Origin: Fulvivirga sp.
GTDB lineage: Bacteria > Bacteroidota > Bacteroidia > Cytophagales > Cyclobacteriaceae
DNA: 64,000 nucleotides
Direction: 5' to 3'
Assembly (NCBI GenBank): GCA_028280565.1
Contig: JANQLQ010000083.1
Coordinates: 62,001 to 126,000 of the forward strand
In this document: piece after piece, positions 18,388 through 27,350 of the stretch
Layout of the letters: every line of letters starts with the position of its first letter
Numbering within the stretch: the first letter of the stretch is position 1
The notes under the pieces: model-generated
Told to the model about the DNA's origin: nothing
Seen by the model: the letters and a program-made list of their open reading frames with translations, nothing else
Database searches by the model: none
Made by a program: the position numbers and the translations under genes

Positions 18388-18771
18388 ATGACAAGCGAAG
18401 AAAAAAAGGCTTACCTTCTACTGAAATCCGTTATATTTCATTACCATGGCCTTGATGACGTGGAAAGAGCTGATCTTCAAGCAACTGCAGACGAATTGGA
18501 TGGCCACAAAGAGCTAGAATGGGCCAATGCATTCATAGCAGAAGATTATTTTAATTCGTTTGAGCGGGCTAGGGAGTACCTAGATGGTGTAGTAGGGGAC
18601 TATCCCAAAGACAAACGCGTCATGTTTATAGAGACGGTATGGCAAGCCAATAATCTCAAGGGTTATGTCACTGAATTAGAGGCTACTGCCATGCTAAAAT
18701 TTGCCCGCGATTGGAACGTGGAGCAAGAATTGATTGAAATTCTTAAGAACCAATCCAAAGGATCTTCATAA
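18388..18771 (+). CDS. small all-helical protein, possibly TerB-like
   Basis: A 127-residue acidic, Ala/Leu/Glu-rich protein predicted to be entirely helical and cytoplasmic. The C-terminal segment GYVTELEATAMLKFARDWNV resembles the repeat seen in TerB-type tellurite-resistance domains, but the match is weak. The ATG at 18388 is chosen over the ORF-track start 42 bases earlier, because that leader is AT-rich and hydrophobic. It is the last gene of the hemW run. Its end overlaps the end of the convergent response-regulator gene by 6 bases. Function is unknown. Confidence 0.6.
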   Translation: MTSEEKKAYLLLKSVIFHYHGLDDVERADLQATADELDGHKELEWANAFIAEDYFNSFERAREYLDGVVGDYPKDKRVMFIETVWQANNLKGYVTELEATAMLKFARDWNVEQELIEILKNQSKGSS

Positions 18772-19479
18772 ACTCATCATTTCTTTAAACTTAGCGGCCT
18801 GCCTGCGGCTCACCTCCACTTTATCGCCACCTTTCAAGCGCACCATCAGTCCCCCGTTAAACCAAGGTTCTATACCCTCTACCCAACTGAGATTCACAAT
18901 GTGCTTCCGGCTGGCCCTAAAGAAATGTCGAGGATCAAGTTTTTCATCTAAAGCGTTCAGTGATTTATGGATCATAGGCCGGTTGTTGTCAAAGTAAACT
19001 TTGATATAGTTACCGTCGGACTCGAAAAGCCGGATGTTTGAAAGGCTCACGAACCAGCACTTGTCCCCGTCCTTGACAAACACCTGGTCTTCCAGGGTAA
19101 GTCTTTTTCCCGTGGTATCTTCAGAAGTAGCCCGGGGTTCCGGCAGTTTACTGATGCTGTCCTTCAAGCGCTCAGGCTGGATAGGCTTGAGTAAGTAGTC
19201 CAAGGCGTTGACTTCAAACGCTTTTAGCGCAAATTCATCGTAAGCGGTGGTAAAGATCACTTTAGGGACATTATCGAGCATTTCCAATAACTCGAAGCCT
19301 GTCTTGCCCGGCATTTGAATATCCAAAAAAAGTAAGTCGGGGTTAACCGTATTGATCAATTCCAGTGCCTCATCGGCATTAGCGGCCTCGCCAACGACTT
19401 CAATCTCGTCATAGTCTTCCAGTAATGAGTTGAGTTCTTTCCTGGCCAGTCTTTCATCATCTACAATAAGTGTTCTCAT
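18766..19479 (-). CDS. LytTR-family response regulator
   Basis: Cytoplasmic transcription regulator with an N-terminal receiver domain (acidic pocket Asp7/Asp8, phospho-acceptor Asp53 in LFLDIQMPGKTG, Lys102 in YLLKPI). A C-terminal LytTR DNA-binding domain spans about residues 135-235 (FFRASRKHIVNLSWVEGIEP). It lies 4 bases after its sensor kinase gene and forms a LytS/LytR-like pair. Such pairs are common in Bacteroidota; targets cannot be read from the sequence. The 3' end overlaps the convergent small helical gene. Confidence 0.93.
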   Translation of the reverse strand: MRTLIVDDERLARKELNSLLEDYDEIEVVGEAANADEALELINTVNPDLLFLDIQMPGKTGFELLEMLDNVPKVIFTTAYDEFALKAFEVNALDYLLKPIQPERLKDSISKLPEPRATSEDTTGKRLTLEDQVFVKDGDKCWFVSLSNIRLFESDGNYIKVYFDNNRPMIHKSLNALDEKLDPRHFFRASRKHIVNLSWVEGIEPWFNGGLMVRLKGGDKVEVSRRQAAKFKEMMSL

Positions 19480-19483
19480 ACAT

Positions 19484-20509
19484 TTATGTTTGTTGAGGGA
19501 TTATTAATTCTGTGAGCACGATATCCGCGGATTCGTTGAATATTTTAAACGAAGCTTCTTCCCCGTACAGCAAACTCAATCGTTGTGCCGTATTACGAAG
19601 TCCAAGCCCTTCTTTATCTTTTTTACTGGCACCATCCAGGTCCAAGGTACCTGTGTTCCTGATCTGTACTTTGAGCTTATTATTTTCGATGGTAGTCTTC
19701 ATATTGATGGCCCCTCCTTCTTTAAGTTTTGATATGCCATGTTTTATCCCATTCTCAACGAGGGTTTGGAACATAAGCGGGGGGACCAAAAAATTATAAG
19801 AGTCCGGGTGGATATCAAATTCAGTTTTGAGCCTTTCTTCAAAGCGGATACTTTCTAACCCCAAGTAGTCTTTTACCGTCCTGAGCTCATCTTCGAAGTT
19901 GGTAAGCTTCTTTTTGTTAGAGGCTAGGGAATTCCTAAGGATATTCGACAGCTGGGTGATCGCATTTTTTGACTTCTTGGGATTCTCATCCACTAATGCC
20001 CGTATGCTGTTCAAAGCATTAAAGATAAAGTGTGGGTTGAGCTGTGCTTTTAGATTGTTCAATTCGATCTCGTTAACTGCCGCCTCGTGTTTCAGGGAAA
20101 GGTTATAGCGTTCAAAATAGTGATAAATAAAGTACAGTACGGACCACACAAAAATAGTCAAACCATAGACTGCCGCCAGCCCCAACACTGTATTGCGGCT
20201 CCATGCCACCTCGGGGTCATAAATATTTAGAGGCAAAGCCACTAATAATCGCGTGCCGTAGATCACAAAACTCAAGATGAACACGGCGATCAGCACCCGG
20301 GGGATCAGCTTGTTCATATCGTAATCCAGCCACCGGTTCCTGACTATGAAGTTCCTAAAAAGGTGGGTGAACAACAAAAAGATACAAGCTTCTGCTAGCC
20401 AAAATATGATCTGCCTGGAACTGGTCGTTTGGAAAACTACGATCTGCCCGAGGGCATAGGCCATCCACCCCCCTACCTGCAGTGTCCAGTAAAGTTTGAT
20501 CTTATTCAC
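19484..20509 (-). CDS. LytS/YehU-type sensor histidine kinase
   Basis: Membrane sensor kinase with four hydrophobic helices in the first 130 residues. A short coiled segment leads into the His_kinase domain. The phospho-acceptor is His160 in LNPHFIFNALNSIRALV. An HATPase domain has the N box VENGIKHGISKL and a glycine box GLGLRNTAQRL. There is no extracellular sensory domain, so the stimulus may be sensed in the membrane. It is translated just upstream of the LytTR regulator. Confidence 0.93.
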   Translation of the reverse strand: MNKIKLYWTLQVGGWMAYALGQIVVFQTTSSRQIIFWLAEACIFLLFTHLFRNFIVRNRWLDYDMNKLIPRVLIAVFILSFVIYGTRLLVALPLNIYDPEVAWSRNTVLGLAAVYGLTIFVWSVLYFIYHYFERYNLSLKHEAAVNEIELNNLKAQLNPHFIFNALNSIRALVDENPKKSKNAITQLSNILRNSLASNKKKLTNFEDELRTVKDYLGLESIRFEERLKTEFDIHPDSYNFLVPPLMFQTLVENGIKHGISKLKEGGAINMKTTIENNKLKVQIRNTGTLDLDGASKKDKEGLGLRNTAQRLSLLYGEEASFKIFNESADIVLTELIIPQQT

Positions 20510-20599
20510 TCTTACTAATCCGGCTTTATAAAGTTAATGAATAAATTGGGTAGGGTCTTTTGGTCATTACATCAATGGAAAAAAGCCCCTATAAAAGGA

Positions 20600-20845
20600 T
20601 CATCCATCCGTCCTGAACAAAAATAAAAGCAAAAAACCAGCGGTGAAGATCAATATCCATGAAAGGATGTTTAAAAACCTTTCGTATTTCACAAACCGTT
20701 TATCTCGTATGACCCCCATCGTAATAAAGGCGGCCCCGGCGGTGATGTACAATGAAAATTCAACGTATTCCCGGAGATAAAATTGGTATGCTGAAAATCC
20801 TAAAAGCAGTATCCCTACTAAATATTGGGTGTAAGATGGTTTCAT
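20600..20845 (-). CDS. small three-helix membrane protein coupled to ndh
   Basis: An 81-residue hydrophobic protein with three predicted membrane segments (about 8-24, 29-46 and 59-78) and short charged loops (IRDKRFVKYERF). Its ATG overlaps the ndh stop in an ATGA arrangement, so its translation is coupled to the NADH dehydrogenase. No family was recognised. A membrane partner of Ndh is a reasonable inference from the coupling alone. Confidence 0.7.
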   Translation of the reverse strand: MKPSYTQYLVGILLLGFSAYQFYLREYVEFSLYITAGAAFITMGVIRDKRFVKYERFLNILSWILIFTAGFLLLFLFRTDG

Positions 20846-22155
20846 TTGGTAACTTCCAGTTCCTTTTGTTGCATTCGCAATCTTTTAGGAACGAATTTAC
20901 GAATGATCAGCCGTGTTCCTTTATCGTAGGTAAAGTAGTTCCATACCCAGTTCAAAAACACGACGAGCTTATTTCTAAACCCAATAATAGAGATCAAATG
21001 CACGAACATCCAGATCCCCCAGGCCATAAACCCACCCAAACGGGCATTGCCAGGTAGGTCTACCACGGCCTTATTCCTGCCTACGGTAGCCATAGATCCT
21101 TTATCGAGGTACGTAAAGGGCTTGAGCTCTTCACCTTTCAAAAGTCGCTTAAAATTTTTCGCGAGGTGATTTCCCTGCTGGATCGCCACTGGGGCCAGCA
21201 TCGGGTGCCCTCTTTGGTACTCTTCGCTTTTCATAGAGGCAATATCCCCCGCAGCAAAAATATTGTCATATCCCTTTACCCTATTACATTCATCTACCAA
21301 TATACGGTCCCTTTCTAAGGAAGAGGGAGAGAGCCCCTCGGGATAGTTCCCTTTTACCCCGGCAGCCCAGATCAGCGTGTGAGTATTGATCTCCTCACCG
21401 TTGCTCAACTTCGCTCCGTGGCCGTCATAGTCCTCCACTAATGTATTGAGGTACACTTGCACGTGGAATTTTTCCAAATATTTCATGGCCCGCTCTGAAG
21501 ATACCTCTGACATACCTCCTAAGAGCCTTGGAGAGCCTTCAAGTAAAATGATCGACATCTTTTCAAAATCAAGCTCGGGATAATCTTTCGGGAGGATCGT
21601 TTTCTTGAGTTCCCCCAGGGCCCCGGCTACTTCCACCCCCGTAGGCCCACCGCCTACGATAACGATGTTCATCCTTGACTTTTTTTCCATTAAGTCCTCG
21701 GTGATGGTAGCCGCCTCGAAATTTTGTAAGATATGACTCCTCAGGTCTAGGGCCTGTGGGATCTGTTTCAGGGGAAAAGCATGCTGCATAATCGATACAT
21801 TCCCAAAAAAGTTGGTCCTTGAGCCGGTGGCAATCACCAGGTAGTCATAATCCAACTCCCCGATCTCCGTAAATATCTTGTTATTTTCACTATCTATAGT
21901 GTGTACTTCTGCCATCCTGAAGAAAAAATTCTTTACAGGCTCCAACTGCTTCCTGAGTGGATCGGCTATCGAGTCGGGTTCTAAGCCTGCTGTTGCCACT
22001 TGGTACAGGAGTGGTTGAAAGGTATGGTAGTTATTCCTATCAAATAGTACAATCTGTACAGGCAGGTTCTTTAGTTTTTTCACAAGCTTCACCCCTGCAA
22101 AGCCTCCACCTACAATAATCACCCTGGGAAAATCCGAACTTGGTATTGGTATCAT
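20842..22155 (-). CDS. ndh: type II NADH:quinone oxidoreductase
   Basis: Single-subunit, non-pumping NADH dehydrogenase that passes electrons to quinone. It has an FAD-binding dinucleotide fold at the N-terminus (VIIVGGGFAGVKLVKKL), a second NADH-binding fold (NIVIVGGGPTGVEVAGALGEL) and the family segments HTLIWAAGVKGN and DNIFAAGDIA. The hydrophobic C-terminal stretch (MAWGIWMFVHLISIIGFRNK) mediates membrane attachment. The Met at 22155 gives 437 residues; the ORF-track start adds 14 residues with no family support. It is translationally coupled to the small membrane protein downstream. Confidence 0.9.
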   Translation of the reverse strand: MIPIPSSDFPRVIIVGGGFAGVKLVKKLKNLPVQIVLFDRNNYHTFQPLLYQVATAGLEPDSIADPLRKQLEPVKNFFFRMAEVHTIDSENNKIFTEIGELDYDYLVIATGSRTNFFGNVSIMQHAFPLKQIPQALDLRSHILQNFEAATITEDLMEKKSRMNIVIVGGGPTGVEVAGALGELKKTILPKDYPELDFEKMSIILLEGSPRLLGGMSEVSSERAMKYLEKFHVQVYLNTLVEDYDGHGAKLSNGEEINTHTLIWAAGVKGNYPEGLSPSSLERDRILVDECNRVKGYDNIFAAGDIASMKSEEYQRGHPMLAPVAIQQGNHLAKNFKRLLKGEELKPFTYLDKGSMATVGRNKAVVDLPGNARLGGFMAWGIWMFVHLISIIGFRNKLVVFLNWVWNYFTYDKGTRLIIRKFVPKRLRMQQKELEVTK

Positions 22156-22361
22156 GATCCACGTTTGTTTGCTTTCAAAAGAACAACTTATTTTCAAGGA
22201 AGTTAACCAAAGGCCATGATAATCTGCTGATTAGGAGAATAAATCAATATCCTTCTTTCTTTTTTGTGCCTATGGAACTCTTTTACTCAAAATTCTCTTA
22301 ACTATAGAGTAAGTAATTTATTCATAGTTGATAAATTTCAAGGTTTTGGTTGATGAATGAG

Positions 22362-22390
22362 AATGCCGCCCAAATGGGCGGCATTTTTTT
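22362..22390 (+). terminator. intrinsic terminator with T-run on the + strand
   Basis: AATGCCGCCC and GGGCGGCATT form a perfect 10-bp stem with an AAAT loop, followed by TTTTTTT. The polarity fits termination of a + strand transcript, yet no + strand gene lies upstream. On the minus strand it follows the solute-binding-protein gene but is trailed by CTCATTC, so it would be a poor terminator in that direction. Confidence 0.65.
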
Positions 22391-22408
22391 CTACAGTCTT
22401 ACAACCTT

Positions 22409-23269
22409 TCATTTCAAAGAATCAAAAAAGCTCACCGCACTTTTTCCTAAATGCCTGGTGATTATCTCCTTATATTCCATACTATTTAAGAACCCGGAGC
22501 TCATAAACTCTGCTAGCAACGGGGCCCAATCATTATTTTTAGGCATAATGATCCCAAATTCTTCAGTCCTATCATCTCCTGCAGGGTGTCTTTTTACCGG
22601 CTGCCGGCTTTGGATAGCGTCAAAGTAATACGTAAAGTCTAGGTGGGTGAATTTTTTGGGGTTGCTCAAAACCATATCCATGGCCTCCCGGAAAGAAGGC
22701 ACATATTCAAGGGTGAGCGCCGGGTAGTATTGATTTTTGATTTCTAGTATTCTTTTTTCATTCGTCGAGTTTTTGACCGTAACAGCGGTCATCCCTTTAA
22801 ATGACTGTGCAATATCCTCTATATCCATTAGGGTACGAACGGAGTTGCGGGTGAGGATCATACTGATGTTGGTGATATAGGGAGGACTAAAAGCATAGCT
22901 CTTTTTGCGGTCCTCGGTAATGGTGGTGTTGCTTAACCCGAATACCCCGCCTGAACTTGTTTTTACCTGGTCCAGGAACAAGGTGAAATTTCCAGGGTCT
23001 TGAGCCTCAAATTTCAAAGCAATTTTTATTTTCTCTTTCTCTTGAACATACTCCCGGAATTTTTCCATAATATCGATCGTGATCCCCGATATGCCCTTTT
23101 CGGTTTCGGCAGCGAACCCGGGCGCTTCCGCATAGGTGAGGGTCCAAGTGGCATAGCCCGCGGACTTTGCTTCTTGGTAGGTATCTCCATTTAGCTGCCC
23201 GCGTACCGGGGAATGGGTCATACTCAAAAAGATAACCATCCAACTGACTGTGATAAGCAACTTGTTCAT
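22409..23269 (-). CDS. periplasmic solute-binding protein (SBP family 3)
   Basis: A 286-residue secreted protein with a signal peptide (LLITVSWMVIFLSMTHSPVRG). Its segments match extracellular solute-binding family 3, such as GISGITIDIMEKFREYV, VFGLSNTTITEDRKKSYAFSPPYI and MTAVTVKNSTNEKRI. No permease or ATPase is adjacent. In this phylum such orphan proteins may act as periplasmic sensors or lytic-enzyme modules rather than transporters. The Met at 23269 is chosen because the signal peptide begins there. The ligand is unknown; amino-acid-like compounds are typical. Confidence 0.8.
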   Translation of the reverse strand: MNKLLITVSWMVIFLSMTHSPVRGQLNGDTYQEAKSAGYATWTLTYAEAPGFAAETEKGISGITIDIMEKFREYVQEKEKIKIALKFEAQDPGNFTLFLDQVKTSSGGVFGLSNTTITEDRKKSYAFSPPYITNISMILTRNSVRTLMDIEDIAQSFKGMTAVTVKNSTNEKRILEIKNQYYPALTLEYVPSFREAMDMVLSNPKKFTHLDFTYYFDAIQSRQPVKRHPAGDDRTEEFGIIMPKNNDWAPLLAEFMSSGFLNSMEYKEIITRHLGKSAVSFFDSLK

Positions 23270-23443
23270 GATCTTAAGCTCTATATTACCATGAATGTTC
23301 AATACTTTGTTATACGAGAACTTTGGACCGAGGTATTAGTAAAAGCTGTTAACTTATTCCCAGGCCATATCTTATGTAAGAAGTCCCCTTATATTCTCCG
23401 CGTCCCTGCCATTCATCAAGAAAATGTGGTAACTCAACCTGGA

Positions 23444-26311
23444 TCAAGAAGTTTTACCTGCTAATTCATCCGCTAAAAAGCGCGCGGTATGGCTTTTTTT
23501 GTTTTTCGCCACTACTTCCGGTGTTCCTTTGGCTACAATTTCACCGCCGGCTTGCCCACCCTCGGGACCAAGGTCTACAATGTAATCCGCCACTTTGATC
23601 ACATCCAGGTTATGTTCGATCACCAATACAGTGTTGCCTTTGTCTACCAAGCGGTTCAATACATCCAGCAGGTGTTGTATATCTTGGAAATGAAGACCGG
23701 TGGTGGGTTCATCCAGTATATACATGGTTTTACCTGTATCTTTTTTAGAAAGCTCAGTGGCCAGTTTTACCCGTTGCGCTTCACCACCAGAAAGAGTAGT
23801 GGCATGCTGCCCCAGCGAGATGTAATCGAGCCCTACGTCAAGCAGCGTCTTGATCTTTCTTAAGATCTTGGGCTGATGTTCGAAAAAGCCTACGGCTTCT
23901 TCTACGGTCATTTCGAGCACATCGGAAATGGATTTCCCTTTGAAGCGTACTTCCAGTGTCTCGCGGTTGTAGCGTTTCCCCTTGCAGGTTTCACAGGGCA
24001 CATGTACATCAGGGAGGAAATCCATTTCTATCAGTCGAAGCCCGGCCCCTTCACAGGTTTCGCAACGCCCTCCTTTTACGTTGAAAGAAAATCTTCCCGG
24101 CCGGTATCCCCGGATCTTAGCTTCTGGGAGCTCCGCGAATAAGGCCCGGATGTCAGAAAACACCCCAGTGTAAGTAGCGGGGTTGGAGCGTGGTGTTCTC
24201 CCTATGGGAGACTGGTCCACTTCTATCACTTTGTCCAAATGCTCTAGCCCGCTGATGCTGCTGTAAGGCATCGGCTCTTTTCGTGACCGGTAAAACTTTT
24301 GGTTGAGGATAGGGAATAGCGTTTCATGGATAAGCGTAGACTTGCCGCTCCCCGAAACCCCGGTAATGAGCGTCATCGTGCCCAAAGGCAATTGAAGGTC
24401 TACTTTTTTGAGATTATGGCCTGATGCTCCTTTTAAAACGAGTTTTTTTCCGTTTCCCTTTCGTCTCTTTTTTGGTATTGCTATTTCTTTGGAGCCCTTT
24501 AAATACTGTGCAGTGGTGCTGTCCAGGCTCAAGAAATCTGCCGGGCTGCCTTGGGCCACGATGATTCCGCCGTGCCTACCTGCGCCAGGGCCTATATCTA
24601 TCACATGATCGGACTCCATCATCATATCTTTGTCATGCTCCACCACGATGACCGAGTTTCCTAAATCACGCAAGTCTTTTAGTGCGCGGATGAGTTTCAC
24701 ATTATCACGCTGGTGAAGACCAATGCTAGGCTCATCCAAAATGTACAATACCCCTACCAACTGCGTCCCGATCTGCGTGGCTAAACGAATACGCTGGGCC
24801 TCCCCACCCGACAAAGACCTGAGCGACCGGTTTAGTTGTAAATATTCTAATCCTACATCCAGCAAGAAGCCGATCCTTTTTCGTAATTCTTTCAATATCT
24901 CTGACGCGATCCGTCGCTGCTTTTCATCCAACCTGGACTCCAAGCCTTCGAACCATTGCCCCAGCGACCGGATATCGAGCATGGCCAGCTCGGCGATGTT
25001 CTTCTGATCGATCAAAAAGTGCAGCGCCTCTTTCTTCAGGCGTGTGCCGTTACATTCCGGGCAGGTCTTGGTCACGGTAAAATCATTCACCCACTTTTGG
25101 ATCTTTTCCGAACCACCCTCTTTTTGTTTTTCCAAGAATTTTATGATGCCCTCAAACTTTGTGTGCCAGTCGGTACCCGGGTACTTGACGGATTTAACGG
25201 CTACAGGTACGGAATCCCCATGCAGCAACACACCTAACACTTCCCGGGGGATGTCCTTGATGGGTGTGGACAAGTTTACTTTGTGCCGTTTGAGAATGGC
25301 TTCAATTTTCTTAAAGATCCAAATATCCCTGAACTCGCCTAGGGGAAGGATCCCACCCCGGCTGATGCTCAAGGAGCGATCGGGTATAATGGAATCTTCT
25401 GTGATCTCTTCGATCTGCCCCAGCCCGTTGCATTTCGGACAAGCGCCATAAGGTGAGTTGAAAGAAAAAGTATTGGGCGCAGGCTCATCATAGGAAAGAC
25501 CCGTTTTAGGGTCCATTAAATATTTTGAAAAATGATAGGTATCCCCGGCTTCGTCGAGCAACATCAGGATGCCTTTCCCTTCCTTAAGTGCCGTACCTAC
25601 CGATTGGCTGATCCGGTAGCGGTCCTTTTCATCCACTAAGATCCTGTCGATGACGATCTCAATGTCATGTGTTTTATACCGGTCCACCTGCATTTTAGGG
25701 GTAAGTTCGAGTACCTCTCCATTCACGCGCACGCGTGAATATCCCGATTTCCGGGTCTGCTGGAAGAGCTCGCGATAGTGTCCTTTACGGCCTTTCACTA
25801 CCGGCGCCAAAATGGATAACTTTTGCCCACTGAACGTAGCTAAGATATGATCCAAGATCTGGTCTTCGGACTGGCGCACCATTTTTTCCCCGGACAGGTA
25901 GGAATACGCTTCCCCGGCGCGAGCAAAAAGAAGCCGCATAAAATCGTAGATCTCCGTAACGGTACCTACCGTAGAGCGGGGATTCCGGGAGGTAGTTTTT
26001 TGCTCAATGGAAATAACCGGGCTGAGCCCGTTGATCTTATCTACATCAGGCCGTTCCAGGTTACCGATGAATGACCGGGCATAGGCCGAAAAGCTCTCCA
26101 TATACCGGCGCTGCCCTTCGGCATAAATGGTATCAAAGGCCAGTGAAGATTTACCGCTACCGCTTATCCCCGTGATCACGATGAGTTTGTTCCTGGGAAA
26201 AATTACGTTGATATTCTTTAAGTTATGTTCCCGGGCCCCTAAGATCTCAATGGTTTCATGCCCTACGAGATCCACTGCTCCTTCTTCCTGCACTTCTTCT
26301 GTATTTATCAT
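23444..26311 (-). CDS. uvrA: excinuclease ABC subunit A
   Basis: DNA damage-recognition ATPase of nucleotide excision repair; acts as a dimer and loads UvrB. The 955-residue protein has two ABC modules: Walker A GISGSGKSSLAF near residue 50 and GVSGSGKSTLIHET in the second half; signature LSGGEAQRIRLA and LSGGEAQRVKLA; Walker B YILDEPSIGL and YILDEPTTGL. The zinc modules (CPKCNGLG with CPECNGTR, and CETCEGAG with CETCKGKR) are complete. It is monocistronic by position, divergent from a small secreted protein. No SOS box was recognised upstream. Confidence 0.98.
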   Translation of the reverse strand: MINTEEVQEEGAVDLVGHETIEILGAREHNLKNINVIFPRNKLIVITGISGSGKSSLAFDTIYAEGQRRYMESFSAYARSFIGNLERPDVDKINGLSPVISIEQKTTSRNPRSTVGTVTEIYDFMRLLFARAGEAYSYLSGEKMVRQSEDQILDHILATFSGQKLSILAPVVKGRKGHYRELFQQTRKSGYSRVRVNGEVLELTPKMQVDRYKTHDIEIVIDRILVDEKDRYRISQSVGTALKEGKGILMLLDEAGDTYHFSKYLMDPKTGLSYDEPAPNTFSFNSPYGACPKCNGLGQIEEITEDSIIPDRSLSISRGGILPLGEFRDIWIFKKIEAILKRHKVNLSTPIKDIPREVLGVLLHGDSVPVAVKSVKYPGTDWHTKFEGIIKFLEKQKEGGSEKIQKWVNDFTVTKTCPECNGTRLKKEALHFLIDQKNIAELAMLDIRSLGQWFEGLESRLDEKQRRIASEILKELRKRIGFLLDVGLEYLQLNRSLRSLSGGEAQRIRLATQIGTQLVGVLYILDEPSIGLHQRDNVKLIRALKDLRDLGNSVIVVEHDKDMMMESDHVIDIGPGAGRHGGIIVAQGSPADFLSLDSTTAQYLKGSKEIAIPKKRRKGNGKKLVLKGASGHNLKKVDLQLPLGTMTLITGVSGSGKSTLIHETLFPILNQKFYRSRKEPMPYSSISGLEHLDKVIEVDQSPIGRTPRSNPATYTGVFSDIRALFAELPEAKIRGYRPGRFSFNVKGGRCETCEGAGLRLIEMDFLPDVHVPCETCKGKRYNRETLEVRFKGKSISDVLEMTVEEAVGFFEHQPKILRKIKTLLDVGLDYISLGQHATTLSGGEAQRVKLATELSKKDTGKTMYILDEPTTGLHFQDIQHLLDVLNRLVDKGNTVLVIEHNLDVIKVADYIVDLGPEGGQAGGEIVAKGTPEVVAKNKKSHTARFLADELAGKTS

Positions 26312-26417
26312 GGATTATAGGTGAGCGGTTTGTGAAATCGCAAAGTTCGTTTTTTGCTTACTTAATTACAAAAGACAATGTTATATTACCTTCAAAAGTT
26401 AAAAGCGAGAAATTGTT

Positions 26418-27047
26418 TTGAATAGTATTAAGTTTTTAGGTGCTCTGCCCATCCTGTTGCTCTTCCAGTTCCAGCTAAATCTTTATGCACAGGACAATAT
26501 TGCTTTAAAAGACGGCATTTACTTGAATTGGGAAGAATTTAAGAATAACAAGCCTTCTATTGAAGCTATAGAAATCACTTTTGTTGACGCGGCATCTTCT
26601 CAAAAGTATTCCTGTGCACCATTTTTGCGATATGTGGAGAATGACGTTGAAAGACACATAAGGTCAAGCGCGGTTTGGGGGCTAAGTATGCATGGTAAGT
26701 CCTACGTCAGGATCATTGCCGATGATTGGGCCCCATGGACCGATAAGAATTGCTTTTTTCCATTGTTTGGTGTTCAAGCACTTTCAAAATTTTTTGTAGT
26801 GGAAGGAGACCTGGCACTGCAAAACGTGGTCCGAAGAAAGAGCCCTCCTACGTTCCGAGAGTATGTCTTGGACTTTGGATCTGGAAGGGTCTATAACCTC
26901 AAGAAAGAACTAAAGGAGATTGTAGGAATCATTAAAACCGATTCATTGCTCGCAAATGAAAAAATCAAACGGAATAACATACACTTGTACATTGAGAAAT
27001 ACAACAGGAACAATCTATCTAACCCTGTTGATACATTAGCAAAATAG
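26418..27047 (+). CDS. secreted hypothetical protein
   Basis: A 209-residue protein with a clear signal peptide (FLGALPILLLFQFQLNLYAQ) and a mature part starting DNIALKDGIYLNWEEF. This opening pattern is common in small Bacteroidota exported proteins. It has two Cys residues and many aromatic residues. The start is TTG at 26418, preceded by AGCGAGAA at a plausible distance. No ATG occurs before the signal peptide core. It is divergent from uvrA. No function can be assigned. Confidence 0.65.
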   Translation: MNSIKFLGALPILLLFQFQLNLYAQDNIALKDGIYLNWEEFKNNKPSIEAIEITFVDAASSQKYSCAPFLRYVENDVERHIRSSAVWGLSMHGKSYVRIIADDWAPWTDKNCFFPLFGVQALSKFFVVEGDLALQNVVRRKSPPTFREYVLDFGSGRVYNLKKELKEIVGIIKTDSLLANEKIKRNNIHLYIEKYNRNNLSNPVDTLAK

Positions 27048-27350
27048 GATAAAATTTAACCCGGGCATCTTTAGCTGTTCCACCCAGTGCTTTCGTCGTT
27101 AACATGTCTTAAACACCAGGTGTCCTAGGCTAGATATCGCTTAAACCTCGAAGACCCAGGTAGTGGAAGCTCACACGATCCATCCCGTGGATGTCCATTT
27201 GAGAGAAATTGGGGAATACTACCCGATTGAGCCCAATATTATTTTTACGACAGGTCCAGGGAACCTGCGTATAGGATGGCACGGGTTTGGAAAACCCGCG
27301 CCAAGTAACAAATATGTGAGTACAACCCAGTACAGTGTTGTGAACCTAGA
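27048..27350. other. gene-free spacer with a small hairpin
   Basis: No convincing gene in either direction. The 70-aa ORF at 27163 starts at GTG and has no protein-like features. A perfect hairpin CGGGTTT/AAACCCG (27282-27298), extended by GGCA and CGCC, resembles intergenic palindromes of this phylum. It lies downstream of arsM on the minus strand but lacks a T-run. Confidence 0.5.
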
